From Flavobacterium aestivum (GTDB lineage Bacteria; Bacteroidota; Bacteroidia; Flavobacteriales; Flavobacteriaceae): a stretch of DNA of 64,000 nucleotides. The notes beneath the pieces are model-generated. The model was not told where the DNA came from, did no database searches, and saw nothing but the letters and a program-made list of their open reading frames with translations. This document shows positions 7,713 through 16,782 of the stretch, piece after piece (within the stretch, counting starts at the first letter, position 1; the number at the start of each line of letters is the position of its first letter). The stretch covers positions 3,720,001-3,784,000 of the forward strand of contig NZ_CP113977.2 of NCBI RefSeq assembly GCF_026870175.2, in the 5' to 3' direction. The position numbers and the translations under genes are program-made.

Positions 7713-7732
7713 TCTCGCACTCTTTAGATAAA

Positions 7733-7776
7733 AAAAAACGTCAATTCTCTACTATTATGAAAATTGACGTTTTTTT
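7733..7776. terminator. Bidirectional terminator between smr and the lipoprotein gene
   Basis: AAAAAACGTCAATT and AATTGACGTTTTTT form a 14-bp stem with A and T runs on the two sides. It serves both convergent genes. Confidence 0.85.
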
Positions 7777-7828
7777 CGTTTTATCAAGTTCTTTATACAA
7801 AAGAAACTTGGCGTAAATATTTTTTTGC

Positions 7829-8779
7829 TTATTTGGTCGTTTGTAATTCCCCGTATTTGTAACTGTTTCCTAGCTGAAAATTACTATTCCCTTTTACCAG
7901 CGTTACATTTTTGAGAACTATAGTGTGTATAAAACTATTAGGACCATTGGTTGCTGTAGTCACTTCTATAATTCCTCCTACTCTACCTAACCATTCCTGA
8001 CTAACTGTTGGTATCGTTGGAACTGTTGCTTGACAAAAATAATTTGACGATACAATTCCATTAGTAAATAAACTATACACTAATTTGTTTACAGTTGCTC
8101 CTATTACTCCAGTTCTAGGGGCACCCGCAGGTGTAGCTTCGTTGATAATCAATGCTGGATCAATATTTAATGTAAATGATTCACTAGCGCTAAAATCATA
8201 TACCTGACCATTATTACTACATCTGTTTAAAAGTCCGCTAAAAGCAAAAGGCAAAGGATCTGCTGTTTTTGTGTAATCACCAAAAGGAAAAGTTTCATAA
8301 AACTGACTGGTACCATCTCCTTTATCGAAAGTAATGTTTCTGAAAACAATGCTATTATTATAGCCTGTTATCCTAGTACTATTATTAGTTTCATCTAATT
8401 TCTTAATATCGGTTGTAACAATTTCTATCTTACCTGATGATGCCTTCCACTGGCTGTTTACATTTGGTGTGGCTGGAGGGATTATATCACAAATATTTCC
8501 TGAAACTACTTTACCATTATAAAAACTATAAACCACTTGATTTGTTGCATTTACATCAAGGGTAATAGGTGTTCCTGGATCTGTTGGGTTTTGGGCAAAA
8601 GTAGTAGATGGGACATTTAAAATTAAAGATTCATTTTCGTTGAGTTTATAAAGCAGATTATTTGTTGTACAACTTTGTGTTTGCACAGCCGAAAAATCAA
8701 TTTTATCTACTATTAAATCACCATCATCACAACTGCTTAATGCAATTGCACAAATTAAAATCCCTAAAAATCGTTTCAT
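7829..8779 (-). CDS. Lipoprotein with an internally duplicated domain
   Basis: The product is 316 residues. The signal peptide ends in a lipobox (ALSSC, Cys17), so the mature protein is membrane-anchored by lipid. After a short linker it consists of two repeats of about 130 residues. Repeat 1 has CTTNNLLYKLNENESLILN, NQVVYSFYNGKVVSGN, WKASSGKIEIVTT and IVFRNITFDKG. Repeat 2 has CSNNGQVYDFSASESFTLN, NKLVYSLFTNGIVSSNYF, WLGRVGGIIEVTT and IVLKNVTLVKG. No catalytic motif is visible and I do not recognise the domain. A TACTTTTG promoter element lies 17-24 bp upstream. Confidence 0.8.
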   Translation of the reverse strand: MKRFLGILICAIALSSCDDGDLIVDKIDFSAVQTQSCTTNNLLYKLNENESLILNVPSTTFAQNPTDPGTPITLDVNATNQVVYSFYNGKVVSGNICDIIPPATPNVNSQWKASSGKIEIVTTDIKKLDETNNSTRITGYNNSIVFRNITFDKGDGTSQFYETFPFGDYTKTADPLPFAFSGLLNRCSNNGQVYDFSASESFTLNIDPALIINEATPAGAPRTGVIGATVNKLVYSLFTNGIVSSNYFCQATVPTIPTVSQEWLGRVGGIIEVTTATNGPNSFIHTIVLKNVTLVKGNSNFQLGNSYKYGELQTTK

Positions 8780-8795
8780 TATATATTATTTTAAA

Positions 8796-8803
8796 CAAAA
8801 GTA
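8796..8803 (-). promoter_or_regulatory. -7 promoter element (TACTTTTG) of the lipoprotein gene
   Basis: This matches TAnnTTTG on the minus strand, 17 bp before the start codon. No TTG is seen at the usual upstream spacing. Confidence 0.4.
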
Positions 8804-9024
8804 GAATTTTTAATTTGTTTCCTAAACTTTACGAACCAAAAACGTACATTTTAACAAAAAGTATTGCTGAGGTGTAAAGTTTTTTGGAATAATGATTTGG
8901 ATAAATATTAAACTTCATAACAATCAAAATACATGTATTTTCAAGCCAGATACTGAAATCAATGTCTTGAATTTTGGATTATAGCTGCTTAATTTCCCAG
9001 ATTATCAGCTACTTATTAAAGACA

Positions 9025-9053
9025 TTGATTCCCTACAGAATTCCTTATCTTTG
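9025..9053 (+). promoter_or_regulatory. Promoter of the EamA transporter/cysteine desulfurase pair
   Basis: TTG (9025-9027), an 18-nt spacer and TATCTTTG (9046-9053) give a full Bacteroidota-type promoter. The ATG at 9073 lies 20 nt downstream. Confidence 0.75.
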
Positions 9054-9072
9054 CACCGAATTTTACATTTCA

Positions 9073-9969
9073 ATGAAAAAATACAAATACTACTTCGCAG
9101 CTTTTTCGGCATTCTTTATCTGGGGATTTTTCAGTTTGGCTTTAAAACCAATATCCAATTATCCCTCTTTGGATATACTATTCTACCGTGTATTTTTTAG
9201 TGTACTTACCATGACTGCCATTAATCTTGTTTTTAGACAAAAAAACATCCGCAAAAATTGGAATGATTTTAAAGTAATGCCACAAAAGAAAAAGAAAACC
9301 ATTGTAACACTAACCTTGGTAGGGAGCTTGATTTTGGCTTCTAATTGGTTTATTTTTATTTATGTTGTCAATCATATCAATGTAAAATCGGGTTCACTAG
9401 CATATCTCATTTGCCCTATTCTGACAACTGTTTTTGCTTACTTTTTGCTACACGAAAAATTAAGCAAATGGCAATGGATAGCTGTTTGTATAAGTACATT
9501 TAGCTGTACATTGTTGTCTTTAAAGAATCTACACGATATTTTTTACAGTTTGGTTGTTGCTTCAACCTATGCTTTGTATTTAGTAAGTCAGCGCAAGAAT
9601 AGCGAAATAGATAAATTTTTGGTTTTGAACATACAGTTACTTTTTATCTCATTACTAATTTTGCCATTTTACCCAAAATATAGCGGCACAATCCCTACGG
9701 AACCTTTATTTTACGCTTGCTTATTTTGCATCGTTGTGTTTTTTACCATTATTCCGCTTTTTTTAAATCTCTATGCTTTAAAAGGAATCAACTCATCTAC
9801 GGTGGGAATCCTAATGTACATTAATCCAATAATCAATTTTACTTTGGCTATTTTTCATTTTAATGAACAAATAACTGTTCTTCAAATGATTTCTTATTCC
9901 TTAATTTTGGTATCAATTATTATTTTTAATGAAAAAATAATACGATCTAAAAAAAAAGCCTTACTATAA
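9073..9969 (+). CDS. EamA/RarD-type DMT-superfamily transporter
   Basis: The product is 298 residues from ATG 9073. A TTG 99 bp upstream is in frame but would start before the promoter. Ten hydrophobic helices form two EamA repeats: KYYFAAFSAFFIWGFFSLALK in the first half and a second set starting near STYALYLVSQR. The order and loops (YRVFFSVL, SNWFIFIYVVNHINVKSGSLAYLI, LYALKGINSSTVGILMYINPIINFTLA) fit the RarD group. Substrates of this group are mostly unknown; metabolite or drug export is plausible. The desulfurase gene follows by 24 bp in the same transcript. Confidence 0.85.
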   Translation: MKKYKYYFAAFSAFFIWGFFSLALKPISNYPSLDILFYRVFFSVLTMTAINLVFRQKNIRKNWNDFKVMPQKKKKTIVTLTLVGSLILASNWFIFIYVVNHINVKSGSLAYLICPILTTVFAYFLLHEKLSKWQWIAVCISTFSCTLLSLKNLHDIFYSLVVASTYALYLVSQRKNSEIDKFLVLNIQLLFISLLILPFYPKYSGTIPTEPLFYACLFCIVVFFTIIPLFLNLYALKGINSSTVGILMYINPIINFTLAIFHFNEQITVLQMISYSLILVSIIIFNEKIIRSKKKALL

Positions 9970-9993
9970 TTGAAGACGCAAACTCTATTCAAA

Positions 9994-11115
9994 ATGAAAA
10001 AAGTATATCTCGATAATGCCTCTACTACTGCTCTTCGTCCAGAAGTAATACAGGAAATAACCAAAGTATTGACTGAAGATTATGGTAATCCATCCTCTAC
10101 CCACAGTTTGGGGCGTAATGCAAAAAGTATCCTTGAACTTTCCAGAAAATCGATTGCAAAGCAACTGAATGCTACTGCAGCCGAAATTATTTTTACTTCT
10201 TGTGGTACTGAAGCCAATAACTGGATTTTGCGATCTGCCATAAAAGATTTGAAAGTAGAGCGCATCATTACCAGCAAAATAGAACATCACGCTGTTTTAC
10301 ACACCGCTCTAGAATTACAAAAAGAATATAGCATTCAAGTAGATTTTGTAAACGTAAAACCCAATGGAGAACTTGATCTAACCCATTTGGTCGAGCTATT
10401 ATCCGAAGAAAAAAAGACTTTGGTTTCTTTGATGCATGTCAATAATGAAACCGGAACTATTTTAAATCTAGAAAGAATAAGCCAGATTTGTCAAGAACAT
10501 AAAGCATTATTTCATTCGGATACTGTACAATCCGTTGGGAAAACCAAAATTGATTTGCAAGCTATCCCTATCGATTTTATAGTAGCCAGTGCCCATAAAT
10601 TTCATGGTCCAAAAGGAGTCGGTTTTGCTTTTGTTCGAAAAAATTCCGGAATACAGCCTCTACTTTTTGGTGGGGAACAAGAAAAAGGACAGCGCCCAGG
10701 AACGGAAGCCGTGCATCAAATTGCAGGAATGGCTGTGGCTCTAGAGCTTTCTTACCAAAATTTGGAAGCTGAAAGCAATTACATTGCCTCATTGAAAAAC
10801 TATACCATTGAAAGACTGAAAGCTGATTTTCCTGAATTTAAAATCAACGGAGAAAATACCTTATATAATTTACTCAATGTTATTTTGCCTTTTGATGAGA
10901 GTAAAACTTCTATGCTTTTATTTCATTTAGACATGAAAGGAATAGCAGTTTCTAGAGGTAGTGCCTGTCAATCCGGAAGCATTAGACCTTCTCATGTATT
11001 GGCAGAAATGTTATCAGGAGAAGATTTAAAAAAACCAAGTTTACGCATTTCTTTTAGTCACTATAATACCAATGAAGATGTTGATTTATTAATTGAAGGG
11101 TTGAAAAGTATTTAG
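9994..11115 (+). CDS. Cysteine desulfurase (NifS/IscS family)
   Basis: The product is 373 residues from ATG 9994. A TTG at 9970 is a less likely start, because the family begins MKKVYLDNAST. The enzyme moves sulfur from cysteine, through a persulfide, to Fe-S cluster or tRNA thiolation pathways. Visible motifs are YLDNASTT, GNPSSTHSLGR, MHVNNETG, HSDTVQSVGK, the PLP lysine K202 in ASAHKFHGPKG, the GQRPGTEAV loop and the catalytic C325 in RGSACQSG. No iscU or suf genes are adjacent, so it may be a general or tRNA-specific desulfurase. A hairpin terminator follows. Confidence 0.9.
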   Translation: MKKVYLDNASTTALRPEVIQEITKVLTEDYGNPSSTHSLGRNAKSILELSRKSIAKQLNATAAEIIFTSCGTEANNWILRSAIKDLKVERIITSKIEHHAVLHTALELQKEYSIQVDFVNVKPNGELDLTHLVELLSEEKKTLVSLMHVNNETGTILNLERISQICQEHKALFHSDTVQSVGKTKIDLQAIPIDFIVASAHKFHGPKGVGFAFVRKNSGIQPLLFGGEQEKGQRPGTEAVHQIAGMAVALELSYQNLEAESNYIASLKNYTIERLKADFPEFKINGENTLYNLLNVILPFDESKTSMLLFHLDMKGIAVSRGSACQSGSIRPSHVLAEMLSGEDLKKPSLRISFSHYNTNEDVDLLIEGLKSI

Positions 11116-11184
11116 AATACACTTCTGAAAAGTAAATTTATAGATTTGATTTAAGACGCTAAAAAAACGAATCAATAAATTAAA

Positions 11185-11225
11185 ATTGCCACAAATTGAT
11201 TTCATAGAAGTCAATTTGTGGCAAT
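11185..11225. terminator. Bidirectional terminator between the desulfurase and mlaD
   Basis: ATTGCCACAAATTGA and TCAATTTGTGGCAAT form a perfect 15-bp stem around an 11-nt loop, placed between convergent genes. Confidence 0.8.
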
Positions 11226-11249
11226 CCATTTTTAAGAAATTAAAGTTTT

Positions 11250-12221
11250 TTATTGTGGTTTCTTTTTTTCCTTTTCCTGTTTTTTGAAATAGCCTCTCAA
11301 TAAAAAATTATGTTTCATAGCTTCGAGATCCTCATTAAGAAGCAGAGTTGCTTTATTTAAATTTGTCACTGTAGAATCTATTTTTTTTACCAAATTAGGA
11401 TCGTTGGACAAATAATTTATTGCACCTTTTCCGTTTTTGATGTTTGAAATCGCGCCATTCAAGTTGGTAACTGCTTTGTTTATCTCTTGACTGGATTGAT
11501 CCAAATTCTCAACAATGGCTTTTATTTTTTTAGCAACAGCAGGGTCATTCAGTACTCCAATTACACTATTTTTATCACTCAAAGATACCACTATTTTATT
11601 TAGATTATTAACTGTTTCAGTTGTTCCTTTGCTCGTCATTTTAAGATTATTCATAGTTTGTTTCATATCTGAAGCCATGATTGTATCATTAACTAAGGCT
11701 CCTAAAGTCCCCTCTCCTTGCGTTATTTCTTTGGTTATTTTAAGTAAATCGGCTGTGAGAAGTGCAGCATTTTTATTGGTCACATTCAAAGTTTTCATTA
11801 GGTCATCAGTACGAATACGCTCCGAAGATTTAATTATATCACCTGGTTCAATTGATGGTTGATTCCCTTTTCCGGGATTGATATTAATAACTTTACTACC
11901 CACCAGTCCATCAGAACCAATAGTTGCAACAGCGTTTTTCTTGATATGAGGAAAAATAGATTCATCAATAACCATATCAACACTTATTGTCGAATCATTT
12001 ATCATTTCGATACCACGAACGGTTCCAACATTGATACCTGAATACCGAACGTTATTCCCCAATTGCAATCCATTTACATTATCGAAAATAGCAGTTAAGT
12101 GTTCTGTTTTTCCAAACATTTTCTGCTTGCTTCCAACAAAATAAACAACAAGAACAAAAAGAGTTAGTCCTATTAGAACAAAAATGGCCAATTTGATTTT
12201 TTCTGAAGCTGTTTTTTCCAT
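11250..12221 (-). CDS. mlaD: MCE/MlaD-family lipid-binding protein
   Basis: The product is 323 residues. One N-terminal membrane helix (IKLAIFVLIGLTLFVLVVYFVG) anchors a periplasmic MCE domain: LTAIFDNVNGLQLGNNVRYSGINVGTV, then ATIGSDGLVGSKVININPG. A long helical tail follows with repeated spacing of LN and V residues (TVNNLNKIVVSL, AVTNLNGAISNIKNG, TVTNLNKATLLLN), probably a coiled-coil tube or tether. With MlaE and MlaF it forms an ABC-type phospholipid transporter between inner and outer membranes. It lies 211 bp after mlaF in the same direction. Confidence 0.9.
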   Translation of the reverse strand: MEKTASEKIKLAIFVLIGLTLFVLVVYFVGSKQKMFGKTEHLTAIFDNVNGLQLGNNVRYSGINVGTVRGIEMINDSTISVDMVIDESIFPHIKKNAVATIGSDGLVGSKVININPGKGNQPSIEPGDIIKSSERIRTDDLMKTLNVTNKNAALLTADLLKITKEITQGEGTLGALVNDTIMASDMKQTMNNLKMTSKGTTETVNNLNKIVVSLSDKNSVIGVLNDPAVAKKIKAIVENLDQSSQEINKAVTNLNGAISNIKNGKGAINYLSNDPNLVKKIDSTVTNLNKATLLLNEDLEAMKHNFLLRGYFKKQEKEKKKPQ

Positions 12222-12254
12222 TTTTTATATTAGTTTCTAAGCTATTAAAACTAT

Positions 12255-12350
12255 AATCCACTAAGGTTCAAATACCTAAAAGCAAAACAATTATCTTAAA
12301 AGCTGAATTAGTTTAGTAGTATTTACGAACTCATAAGGCTATTTTTTTAG
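12255..12350. repeat. Degenerate dispersed repeat, copy 2, in the mlaF-mlaD gap
   Basis: It contains CCACTAAGGTT and AAGGCTATTTTTTT, both also found at 1811-1917. No reading frame or other signal is seen in 12222-12432. Confidence 0.4.
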
Positions 12351-12432
12351 CTAATTCATAGCATTCCTTTTTTTAATTCAATCACCAGCATTTCAAAAAC
12401 TTAGAATTTTAGGCACTCAATTTCTTAGCATC

Positions 12433-13185
12433 TTATTTAAAGAAAGCTTTCACTTTTGGATCAGTTGAGGCAGCTAAACTTTCAAAGGTTCCTTCGGCAT
12501 AATTAATACCGTCTATCAATAAAATCATTCGATTTGAAATCATTCTGGCACAATCTACATCATGTGTAATAATTAGGGATGAGGTATTATACTTTTTCTG
12601 GATAGACACCATCAGCATTAAGATTTCTTTTGAGGTGATGGGATCTAATCCTGTTGTAGGTTCATCATAAAGAATAATTTTTGGCTTTAGAATTAACGTC
12701 CTTGCCAAGGCTATTCTGCGCTTCATTCCCCCTGAAAGTTCATTAGGCATTAGATTAATAGTATTTGCCAAACCAACGCTTTCCAACACCTCCATAACTA
12801 GCGAAGTGGTGTCTTCTATGACTCCAAATTTTTTGGTGTGTCGCCTCAAAGGAAATTCAAGGTTTTCCCGTACCGACATCGAATCGTAAAGCGCGCTTCC
12901 TTGAAATAGAAACCCTACCTCGGTTCTAAGTTCGTCTAGTGCCTCTTGGGACAATTTACTAATATTTTTTCCCATGACTTCTATACTACCATCATCTGGT
13001 TCCTCTAACCCAATGAGACATTTTATCATCACGGATTTACCAGATCCTGATTTGCCCATAATAACCAAATTTTCTCCTTCCTTCAATACCATATCAAAAC
13101 CATCCAAAACACAGTTGTCACCAAAGCTTTTTTTCAAACCTTTGATAATAACTATTTCCTTCCCTTGTCCTGATTTTGATTCCAT
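12433..13185 (-). CDS. mlaF: ABC transporter ATP-binding protein MlaF
   Basis: The product is 250 residues with the full ATPase set: Walker A GKSGSGKS, Q-loop FLFQGSALYDSMSVRENLEFPLRRH, signature LSGGMKRRIALART, Walker B LYDEPTTGLDP and the switch histidine in IITHDVD. The LSGGM signature and the FPLRRH loop fit the Mla/Ttg2A group of phospholipid transporters. It starts 5 bp after mlaE, so the two are translated from one message. It powers lipid movement through MlaE with MlaD in the periplasm. Confidence 0.95.
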   Translation of the reverse strand: MESKSGQGKEIVIIKGLKKSFGDNCVLDGFDMVLKEGENLVIMGKSGSGKSVMIKCLIGLEEPDDGSIEVMGKNISKLSQEALDELRTEVGFLFQGSALYDSMSVRENLEFPLRRHTKKFGVIEDTTSLVMEVLESVGLANTINLMPNELSGGMKRRIALARTLILKPKIILYDEPTTGLDPITSKEILMLMVSIQKKYNTSSLIITHDVDCARMISNRMILLIDGINYAEGTFESLAASTDPKVKAFFK

Positions 13186-13190
13186 ATTAT

Positions 13191-13973
13191 TTAAACACCG
13201 TAAAAAATATTAGCAATAAAAACCGCTATAAAGTCAATTATAAAAAGCAACATCGAAGAAAAAACTACCGCTGAATTTGCTGCCAGCCCTACTCCAGCTG
13301 TTCCTTTCATACAATTATAGCCTTTGAAGCACCCTACCAATCCTATAGCAAAACCAAAAAAGAATGTTTTAATGGTTGACGGAATCACATCAAAAAATTC
13401 TAAATGATTAAAGACTTGGGTAAAATATAATAAGAACGACACATCCCCTTTTAAATTCTCTACCATCAAAGATCCCAATAACGCTACCGCATCACCAAAA
13501 AAAACCAAAACTGGAAGCATCAAAGTAGTGGCTAGTATTCTGGTTACTACCAAATATTTGAAAGGATTTGTTCCGGAAACTTCCATAGCATCTATTTGTT
13601 CGGTTACACGCATAGATCCCAATTCTGCTCCTATTCCGGAACCAATGCGTCCTGCACAAATTAAGGCGGTAATTATAGGGCCAATTTCCCTGATTATTGA
13701 AACACTTACCATTGCCGGAATCCAGGAAACTGCACCAAATTGTTGCAATGTAGGTCTGGATTGTAACGTAAAAACCAACCCTATAATAAATCCGGTTACA
13801 CCAACAAGCAATAATGAACGGTTACCCATATTATAGCATTGTCTAAGAAATTCTTTGAATTCTAAGGGAGGTTTGAAAACTTCTTTGAAAAAACGACCTG
13901 AAAAATAAGATAGCTCGCCTATTTCCAGAAGAAAAGCTTTGAATAATTCTATAATTCTAAAAACACTATTCAT
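13191..13973 (-). CDS. mlaE: ABC transporter permease MlaE
   Basis: The product is 260 residues. It is the membrane subunit of the Mla-type phospholipid transporter, with about five helices and the MlaE signature region EIGPIITALICAGRIGSGIGAELGSM followed by VTEQIDAMEVSGTNPFKYLVVTR. The N-terminal amphipathic part (FKAFLLEIGELSYFSGRFFKEVF) is also typical. It heads the leftward operon mlaE-mlaF-mlaD. A TATATTTG element on the minus strand at 14100-14107 could be its promoter, though it is 126 nt from the start. Confidence 0.95.
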   Translation of the reverse strand: MNSVFRIIELFKAFLLEIGELSYFSGRFFKEVFKPPLEFKEFLRQCYNMGNRSLLLVGVTGFIIGLVFTLQSRPTLQQFGAVSWIPAMVSVSIIREIGPIITALICAGRIGSGIGAELGSMRVTEQIDAMEVSGTNPFKYLVVTRILATTLMLPVLVFFGDAVALLGSLMVENLKGDVSFLLYFTQVFNHLEFFDVIPSTIKTFFFGFAIGLVGCFKGYNCMKGTAGVGLAANSAVVFSSMLLFIIDFIAVFIANIFYGV

Positions 13974-14161
13974 GGAGTTTATGAATTAATTTTGCAACTA
14001 TTCTATGATTAGCTTCAAATGATTCACTTAAGAAATAAAGAACTTTCGTCCCTTAATTATAAAAAAGCCTGTCAAATCATTTTTAATACTAATTTTACTC
14101 AAATATACACATATTATACTGATTTAGTTCGAATTACATCCGTAAATAAATTAGTTTGCTT

Positions 14162-14455
14162 TTAGCTTTCATACAATCTTAATCTATTTTTAGTTGTTAT
14201 TAGATCTTTTTGCAAGTGGTCAATTTTTTGCAGAAGATTAAAAACCACATCAATTCCTTCTGGATTTAATTCTAATTCATGATGCATTCGTACTATTCGC
14301 TCTATATCTTTTATCTGGTCTTTGTGAATGTATGGTGATTGCTCAATGATTTCAATTTCAATCAAACCCATTTCACTGAGTTGGGTAAAGAAATAAAGCT
14401 CGACTTTATAATATGAGCAAACAGTTTCTAAAAGGATCAGGTTTTCAGTATTCAT
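14162..14455 (-). CDS. cbpM: Chaperone modulator CbpM-like protein
   Basis: The product is 97 residues and all helical, with a MerR-like N-terminus (LILLETVCSYYKVELYFFTQLSEMGLIEI) and the segment YIHKDQIKDIERIVRMHHELELNPEGIDVVFNLL that is diagnostic for CbpM. In other bacteria CbpM binds the J-domain of CbpA and inhibits it. The cbpA homologue lies 85 bp upstream in the same direction, which supports the assignment. It ends in a coiled-coil helix (LQKDLITTKNRLRLYES). Confidence 0.85.
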   Translation of the reverse strand: MNTENLILLETVCSYYKVELYFFTQLSEMGLIEIEIIEQSPYIHKDQIKDIERIVRMHHELELNPEGIDVVFNLLQKIDHLQKDLITTKNRLRLYES

Positions 14456-14540
14456 ATATGTGAATTTTATTTTTTAGTGATCCTAAATATGGCATCCCCT
14501 AATCTCTTTTATTAGTATGAATTATTCATTAATAGCTATT

Positions 14541-15443
14541 TCATATTTTTCTAAGCTTCGATAATTCCATGAATAACTCTTTTTCTCTTTCGGTTAGGTC
14601 GGTAGGTATCATAACTTGATAGGAAATATACAAATCTCCAAATTCTCCTTCTTTTTTATAGATTGGAAAACCTTTTCCTTTAAGTTTTACTTTGGTACCA
14701 TTTTGGGTTCCTGCTTTCACTGTCAGTTTTACTTTTCCGTCAAATGTATTGGCAGTTATTTCTCCGCCTAAAACGGCTGTATATAAATCTATTTCAACGG
14801 TGGAATATAAATTGTGCTTATCAAGTTTAAAATTAGTCTGATTCTCTATGCTAAAAGTAATATACAAATCCCCATTGGGTCCACCGTTAACGCCTTCGCC
14901 TCCTTGCCCGCTTATTTTTATGATTTGACCATTTTCTACACCTGCAGGAATGGTCAATCGAATAGTTTTACCATTTATTGTCAGAGTCCGTTTGTGTGTG
15001 GTATAGACTTCTTTTAAGTCAAGATGCAATTCGGCATTCAAATCCTGTCCTTTAAAAACAGAATTCCTACGGCTATCTCTTCGCGCTCCCCCACCAAACA
15101 TGGACTCAAAAAAATCTGAATAATCTCCAGCACCACCAAAACCTCCACCAAAATTACCTGATTGTCCTCTGCTTTGGTATTGTTGCTGTTGTTGTCTTGC
15201 TTTTTCGTATTCCTCACTATGCTGCCAGTTTTCACCATACTGGTCATACTTTTTACGATTCTCAGGATTCCCCAAAACCTCATTGGCTTCATTGAGTTCT
15301 TTGAATTTCTTTTCAGCTTCTTTATCGTTAGGATTTAAATCAGGATGATATTTACGTGCCAATTTTCGGTATGCCTTTTTGATATCTGCATCCGATGCAC
15401 TTTTATCAACTCCTAATATTTTATAATAATCTATAAATGCCAT
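14541..15443 (-). CDS. cbpA: CbpA-type DnaJ co-chaperone
   Basis: The product is 300 residues from ATG 15443. A TTG at 15470 would add nine residues, but the family begins [12 protein letters not shown]. The J-domain (residues 3-67) has the HPD motif in [11 protein letters not shown] Gln/Gly-rich linker follows (about residues 82-125), then two C-terminal substrate-binding domains ([65 protein letters not shown]). The Cys-rich zinc finger of true DnaJ is absent, so this is the CbpA class. It works with DnaK and pairs with the cbpM gene just downstream. Confidence 0.9.
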   Translation of the reverse strand: MAFIDYYKILGVDKSASDADIKKAYRKLARKYHPDLNPNDKEAEKKFKELNEANEVLGNPENRKKYDQYGENWQHSEEYEKARQQQQQYQSRGQSGNFGGGFGGAGDYSDFFESMFGGGARRDSRRNSVFKGQDLNAELHLDLKEVYTTHKRTLTINGKTIRLTIPAGVENGQIIKISGQGGEGVNGGPNGDLYITFSIENQTNFKLDKHNLYSTVEIDLYTAVLGGEITANTFDGKVKLTVKAGTQNGTKVKLKGKGFPIYKKEGEFGDLYISYQVMIPTDLTEREKELFMELSKLRKI

Positions 15444-15639
15444 TTTACTTCGATTATCAAATTTGGACAATGATGCGAATATCTATTTTGAGTAATAAAA
15501 AAACAAAATAACAACTGAAAATGAAGTGATTATACACTCAAATTTAATCATTTTTTTAATATTAAAAGATGAACTAAATGTTTTATTACAAGATGTTATT
15601 TCTTTAAAAACAGGAAACATATAAAATTGGCTTTACATT

Positions 15640-16782
15640 TTATAAACTATCGAATCTATGATAGGGCAAATAAGTAATTATAATTTCGATTGTTCTTGAC
15701 AGTCGATATGACAACCAGTTAATCAGTTTTGAAAATAAACTATCCTTTAGTTTAAGGGTTTCGGGAGTTATTTTTTGAGACTGCGAAATAATATTGTTGA
15801 GCTGCGATTGAAATTCTCTGGAAAACTTTCCCGAAAAAATCTCTACATTCAGTTCAATACTTGCGTAAGAACTTAAATTATTGAGATTAAAAGAACCAAT
15901 CGTTGTCCATTTACCATCTATTACCATTGCTTTTCCGTGTAAAACAGATTGATTCCATTCATACAACTCCATATTGTATCGAAGAAGTTTAGCATACAAA
16001 TAGCATGTAGCCCGCCGAACTAATGAAACATCTGATATTCCCGATAAAATCAATTTAATCTGCACTTTATTTTTAGAAGCTATTTCCAAAGCTTTAACTA
16101 TTTTTCTGCCTGGCAAAAAATAACTCCCCACTATAATAATTTCTTTTTCGGCATTTTGAATCGATTTTATATACGCAGCAGCTATTTCATTTTTCCTTTT
16201 CAACCAATCGTTTTGAAGGAAAGCAACATATCCGCCTTTTGGGATCAAAACTTTGGGCATTTTTTTCCGTTCCTTTTTAAAATAAACTGCTCTGGAAAAA
16301 TTTTGTAATGCCGCTAAATCTCCTTTTAGCTCTACTGCAAAATCCAGCCAAGGCAATTCAATTTCGGCTCCCTTGTATTTATTGGCAATATTAATACCTC
16401 CTATTAGTGCCGTTTTAGCATCCGAAACAATTACTTTATTATGCAATCTTCTGCCAATATAAATAGAATTCGCTGAAAACATGGGTGAAAAAAACCGAAT
16501 GTTAATACCAATTTCCCTCAGTTCTTCTATTGTTTTTGAAGAGAACGAAAACGATCCAAAAGCATCTAATACTATATATATTTTGACATTGCGCAATGCA
16601 GCTTCTTTCAATGCAGCTATAATTTTATTTCCTATCTCATCTTCATCCAAAATATACATCTGAATATGAATTTCTACTTTAGAATCAGTAATAATGTGCT
16701 CCAAGCGCGAAAAATAATCTTCCCCACTATGGACAAGACTTAAACTTTCTATAGTATTAATTGATTCAGTATTCATTAGCAT
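15640..16782 (-). CDS. Phospholipase D-type cardiolipin synthase-like protein
   Basis: The product is 380 residues with two HKD motifs: HNKVIVSDAKTALIGGINIANKY in the first half and HGKAMVIDGKWTTIGSFNLNNLS in the second. This defines the phospholipase D superfamily. There is no N-terminal membrane helix, as in ClsB-type cardiolipin synthases, which use phosphatidylglycerol and other phospholipids as phosphatidyl donors. A different phosphatidyl transfer or nuclease activity cannot be excluded. Its first 17 bases overlap the end of the M50 protease gene, so the two are co-expressed. Confidence 0.8.
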   Translation of the reverse strand: MLMNTESINTIESLSLVHSGEDYFSRLEHIITDSKVEIHIQMYILDEDEIGNKIIAALKEAALRNVKIYIVLDAFGSFSFSSKTIEELREIGINIRFFSPMFSANSIYIGRRLHNKVIVSDAKTALIGGINIANKYKGAEIELPWLDFAVELKGDLAALQNFSRAVYFKKERKKMPKVLIPKGGYVAFLQNDWLKRKNEIAAAYIKSIQNAEKEIIIVGSYFLPGRKIVKALEIASKNKVQIKLILSGISDVSLVRRATCYLYAKLLRYNMELYEWNQSVLHGKAMVIDGKWTTIGSFNLNNLSSYASIELNVEIFSGKFSREFQSQLNNIISQSQKITPETLKLKDSLFSKLINWLSYRLSRTIEIIITYLPYHRFDSL

